From Antrodiella citrinella (lineage: Eukaryota > Basidiomycota > Agaricomycetes > Polyporales > Steccherinaceae): a stretch of DNA of 49,815 bases. Positions 48,352-49,815 of the stretch are shown here, piece after piece. Position numbers and translations under genes: made by a program. Under the pieces are notes generated by a model, which made no database searches, was not told the DNA's origin, and was given only the letters and a program-made list of their open reading frames with translations. Where the stretch lies: assembly GCA_004802725.1 (NCBI GenBank), contig SGPM01000205.1, positions 1 to 49,815 of the forward strand, in the 5' to 3' direction. Position 1 is the stretch's first letter; the number at the start of each line of letters is the position of its first letter.

Positions 48352-49233
48352 ATGGCCGTAACAAAGTACAATCGCCAGTTCAATGTCCGTCGTCAGTCTG
48401 CAGCGCAGAAGACCCATTTGAAGAAGCTCCAAGCAGGTCGAAGCGGACACCATGAACCCAAGGCGACGAGTTCTACTTCCAGGCGGAAGGTGGCTGTACT
48501 GGTCCCTCTTACACCCCCGGGTGGTCGCGTTGACCAGGCCACCCCGGCGGAGCTTGATGCAGCACATATGCGAACCACCAATGAGGTGTGCGAAGGTACA
48601 CTGGGCTCGACAATTCAAGCCAAGGCTCGGAGTCCGGCCAAGACGCTACACATGATCAACGCAAGTGCAGTCCACAAGCAGAACAACACCGAAGCCTTCG
48701 AGGCGGCGCACACCACGGAGGAACTTGAGAAGTTTGTCAGGAGGAAAGCATGTGAGGAGGATACGAGACATGCGTTGCAGGAGGTTCGCGCTGAACATGC
48801 ACGGGTGCAGAAGGAAAATTCGGAACGAAAAGAGGTGAGCCGGAAAGCTCGCAAGGCGAAGAGGACAGCACGAGACAATGTCTTGGAGCAGCTGGAAATT
48901 CATTTGGAGCCCGCTTTCTGGGACAACTCAACAGTGGCGCGGCAACCAACGGTCAAGGACATCAGTTTGCAGCTGTCTTGGCTGCGTGTTCCGTCGCGCG
49001 GTGTGAAGGTTCCGGCTGGACCGTCGAAGGCCCAAAGAGCGGAGTTGGTGCAGGCTTTGGTGGAGGTGTTGCGAGGGCTGGATGAGGATAAAGTAAAACT
49101 TCTCTACGCTCAGAACGTTGCCGAACGTGAACATGCAGTCTTGTTACCCAGCACCGATGGTATACCTGGCGAAACCGTTGGCGGAACAGTAGGGGATGAG
49201 CAGAGTGAGTCGGAAGAGGACGAAGATGACTGA
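48352..49233 (+). CDS. Unknown charged coiled-coil protein
   Basis: 293 residues in one exon, start MAVTKYNRQFNVRRQSAAQK. Basic N-terminus, then a Glu/Arg/Lys-rich helical stretch likely to be coiled coil (TEELEKFVRRKACEEDTRHA, LQEVRAEHARVQKENSERKE, VSRKARKAKRTARDNVLEQL), a short LEPAFWDNSTVARQP segment, another helix (AQRAELVQALVEVLRGLDED) and an acidic tail ending SEEDEDD. The layout suggests a nuclear or nucleic-acid-associated protein; that is inference. Family not recognised. Confidence 0.6.
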   Translation: MAVTKYNRQFNVRRQSAAQKTHLKKLQAGRSGHHEPKATSSTSRRKVAVLVPLTPPGGRVDQATPAELDAAHMRTTNEVCEGTLGSTIQAKARSPAKTLHMINASAVHKQNNTEAFEAAHTTEELEKFVRRKACEEDTRHALQEVRAEHARVQKENSERKEVSRKARKAKRTARDNVLEQLEIHLEPAFWDNSTVARQPTVKDISLQLSWLRVPSRGVKVPAGPSKAQRAELVQALVEVLRGLDEDKVKLLYAQNVAEREHAVLLPSTDGIPGETVGGTVGDEQSESEEDEDD

Positions 49234-49539
49234 ATTAAACCTAATTGATACTCACCTTTCATACCATAATTCGTAGCTAGCTTGTTATTGCTTACTTATA
49301 GCAGAATGCATTATTTTGACGTGGTAGAAATACGGAAGAAGCTCAATACACGTTCAATCGATTCCGATACCACGTCTCAGACGGGCGCCTGCATTTCTCC
49401 CACCCAAATCTCCCACGTGGCTCTGGACGCATTTTGAACCGGCGTTGCCCATACCCAGAGGAATCCTCTTCAGACACGTCCACCATCACAGCAGGCCTTT
49501 CCTCATTCCTCCCACTTTTAGTCCCTCCTTGTCTCACCA
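49234..49539. other. Intergenic region, SSS1 promoter
   Basis: About 300 bp with an AT-rich 3' flank then a CT-rich leader (CCTCATTCCTCCCAC) before the start codon at 49540. No other feature. Confidence 0.45.
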
Positions 49540-49815
49540 TGTCCGAGAAACTCAAAGAATTCGCTGAGATTCCCCAAGAGTTCATCAAGGATGGAAACCA
49601 GGTGCGAAACTTGTTCTCGGTCCTAAGGACTTTCGCGCTGACTTGTATCAACCAGTTCCTGATTCGCTGCACCAAGCCATCGCAAAAGGGTGTGTTCTAT
49701 GGACTTCTAGTGTAGTGTTTTAGAGATGTTGACCCCTTCGCAGAATTCCTGCAGATTTGTAAAGCTGTGGCTATTGGATTCGCTGTCATGGGATTCATTG
49801 GCTACTTCGTAAAAC
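49540..49815 (+). CDS. SSS1: Sec61 gamma subunit (translocon), cut by window end
   Basis: Small tail-anchored subunit of the ER protein-conducting channel. Exon 1 encodes MSEKLKEFAEIPQEFIKDGN and Q (donor GTGCGA). Exon 2 encodes FLIRCTKPSQK (acceptor CAACCAG near 49653, donor GTGTGT). Exon 3 begins EFLQICKAVAIGFAVMGFIG and runs off the end at YFVK. CTKP, KEF and AIGFxxMGFIGxFVK are the family signature, and the last stretch is its single membrane helix. Only about the last 15-20 residues are missing from the window. Intact as far as seen. Confidence 0.92.

Overview
The window reads as nuclear DNA of a filamentous basidiomycete, probably an Agaricomycete. Almost every recognisable gene is cut by short (about 50-70 nt) GT-AG introns. 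The gene families also fit: a self-sufficient CYP505-type P450 fusion, a HET-C protein, a Fus3/Cpk1-type MAP kinase, a DUF6535-type membrane protein and a DUF7702-type seven-helix protein. Gene models below were spliced by eye. There is no CRISPR array, bacterial operon or recognisable tRNA/rRNA.

Layout. (1) 0.2-13.3 kb: two copies of a family-1 UDP-glycosyltransferase gene lie as an inverted repeat with about 2 kb arms, pointing inward. Between them are a small MYND zinc-finger gene, a sterol C-24 methyltransferase (erg6), a P450-reductase fusion gene and a roughly 0.37 kb element with terminal inverted repeats next to the inner end of the right arm. The left UGT lacks its first exon; the right one is complete. 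The set (UGT, sterol methyltransferase, fatty-acid-hydroxylase-type P450) could be a small lipid- or sterol-tailoring locus, but that is inference. (2) 14.4-16.0 kb: a G3BP-like NTF2/RRM protein on the minus strand. (3) 16.3-19.9 kb: a HET-C homologue. (4) 20.7-30.3 kb: two tandem M1 zinc aminopeptidase genes. They share a 719-bp block, introns included, that differs at only two positions by eye, which points to gene conversion. Both contain a 4-nt micro-exon. The second copy carries an 11-bp deletion that breaks the frame just before the HEXXH zinc site. (5) 30.8-34.1 kb: a DUF7702-like membrane protein and the remains of an unknown gene. (6) 34.1-38.2 kb: a DUF6535-type gene with frame breaks. 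(7) 39.3-41.2 kb: the MAP kinase. (8) 42.8-48 kb: an unknown gene, a 5'-truncated duplicate of it 4.5 kb away, and two unrelated orphan genes between them. (9) 48.3-49.8 kb: a coiled-coil orphan and the start of the Sec61-gamma (SSS1) gene, cut by the window end.

The main theme is local duplication and its consequences: inverted UGT copies, tandem aminopeptidases with conversion and decay, and a dispersed partial duplicate, with small inverted-repeat elements in the spacers. Housekeeping genes (erg6, FUS3-type MAPK, SSS1, G3BP-like) look intact.
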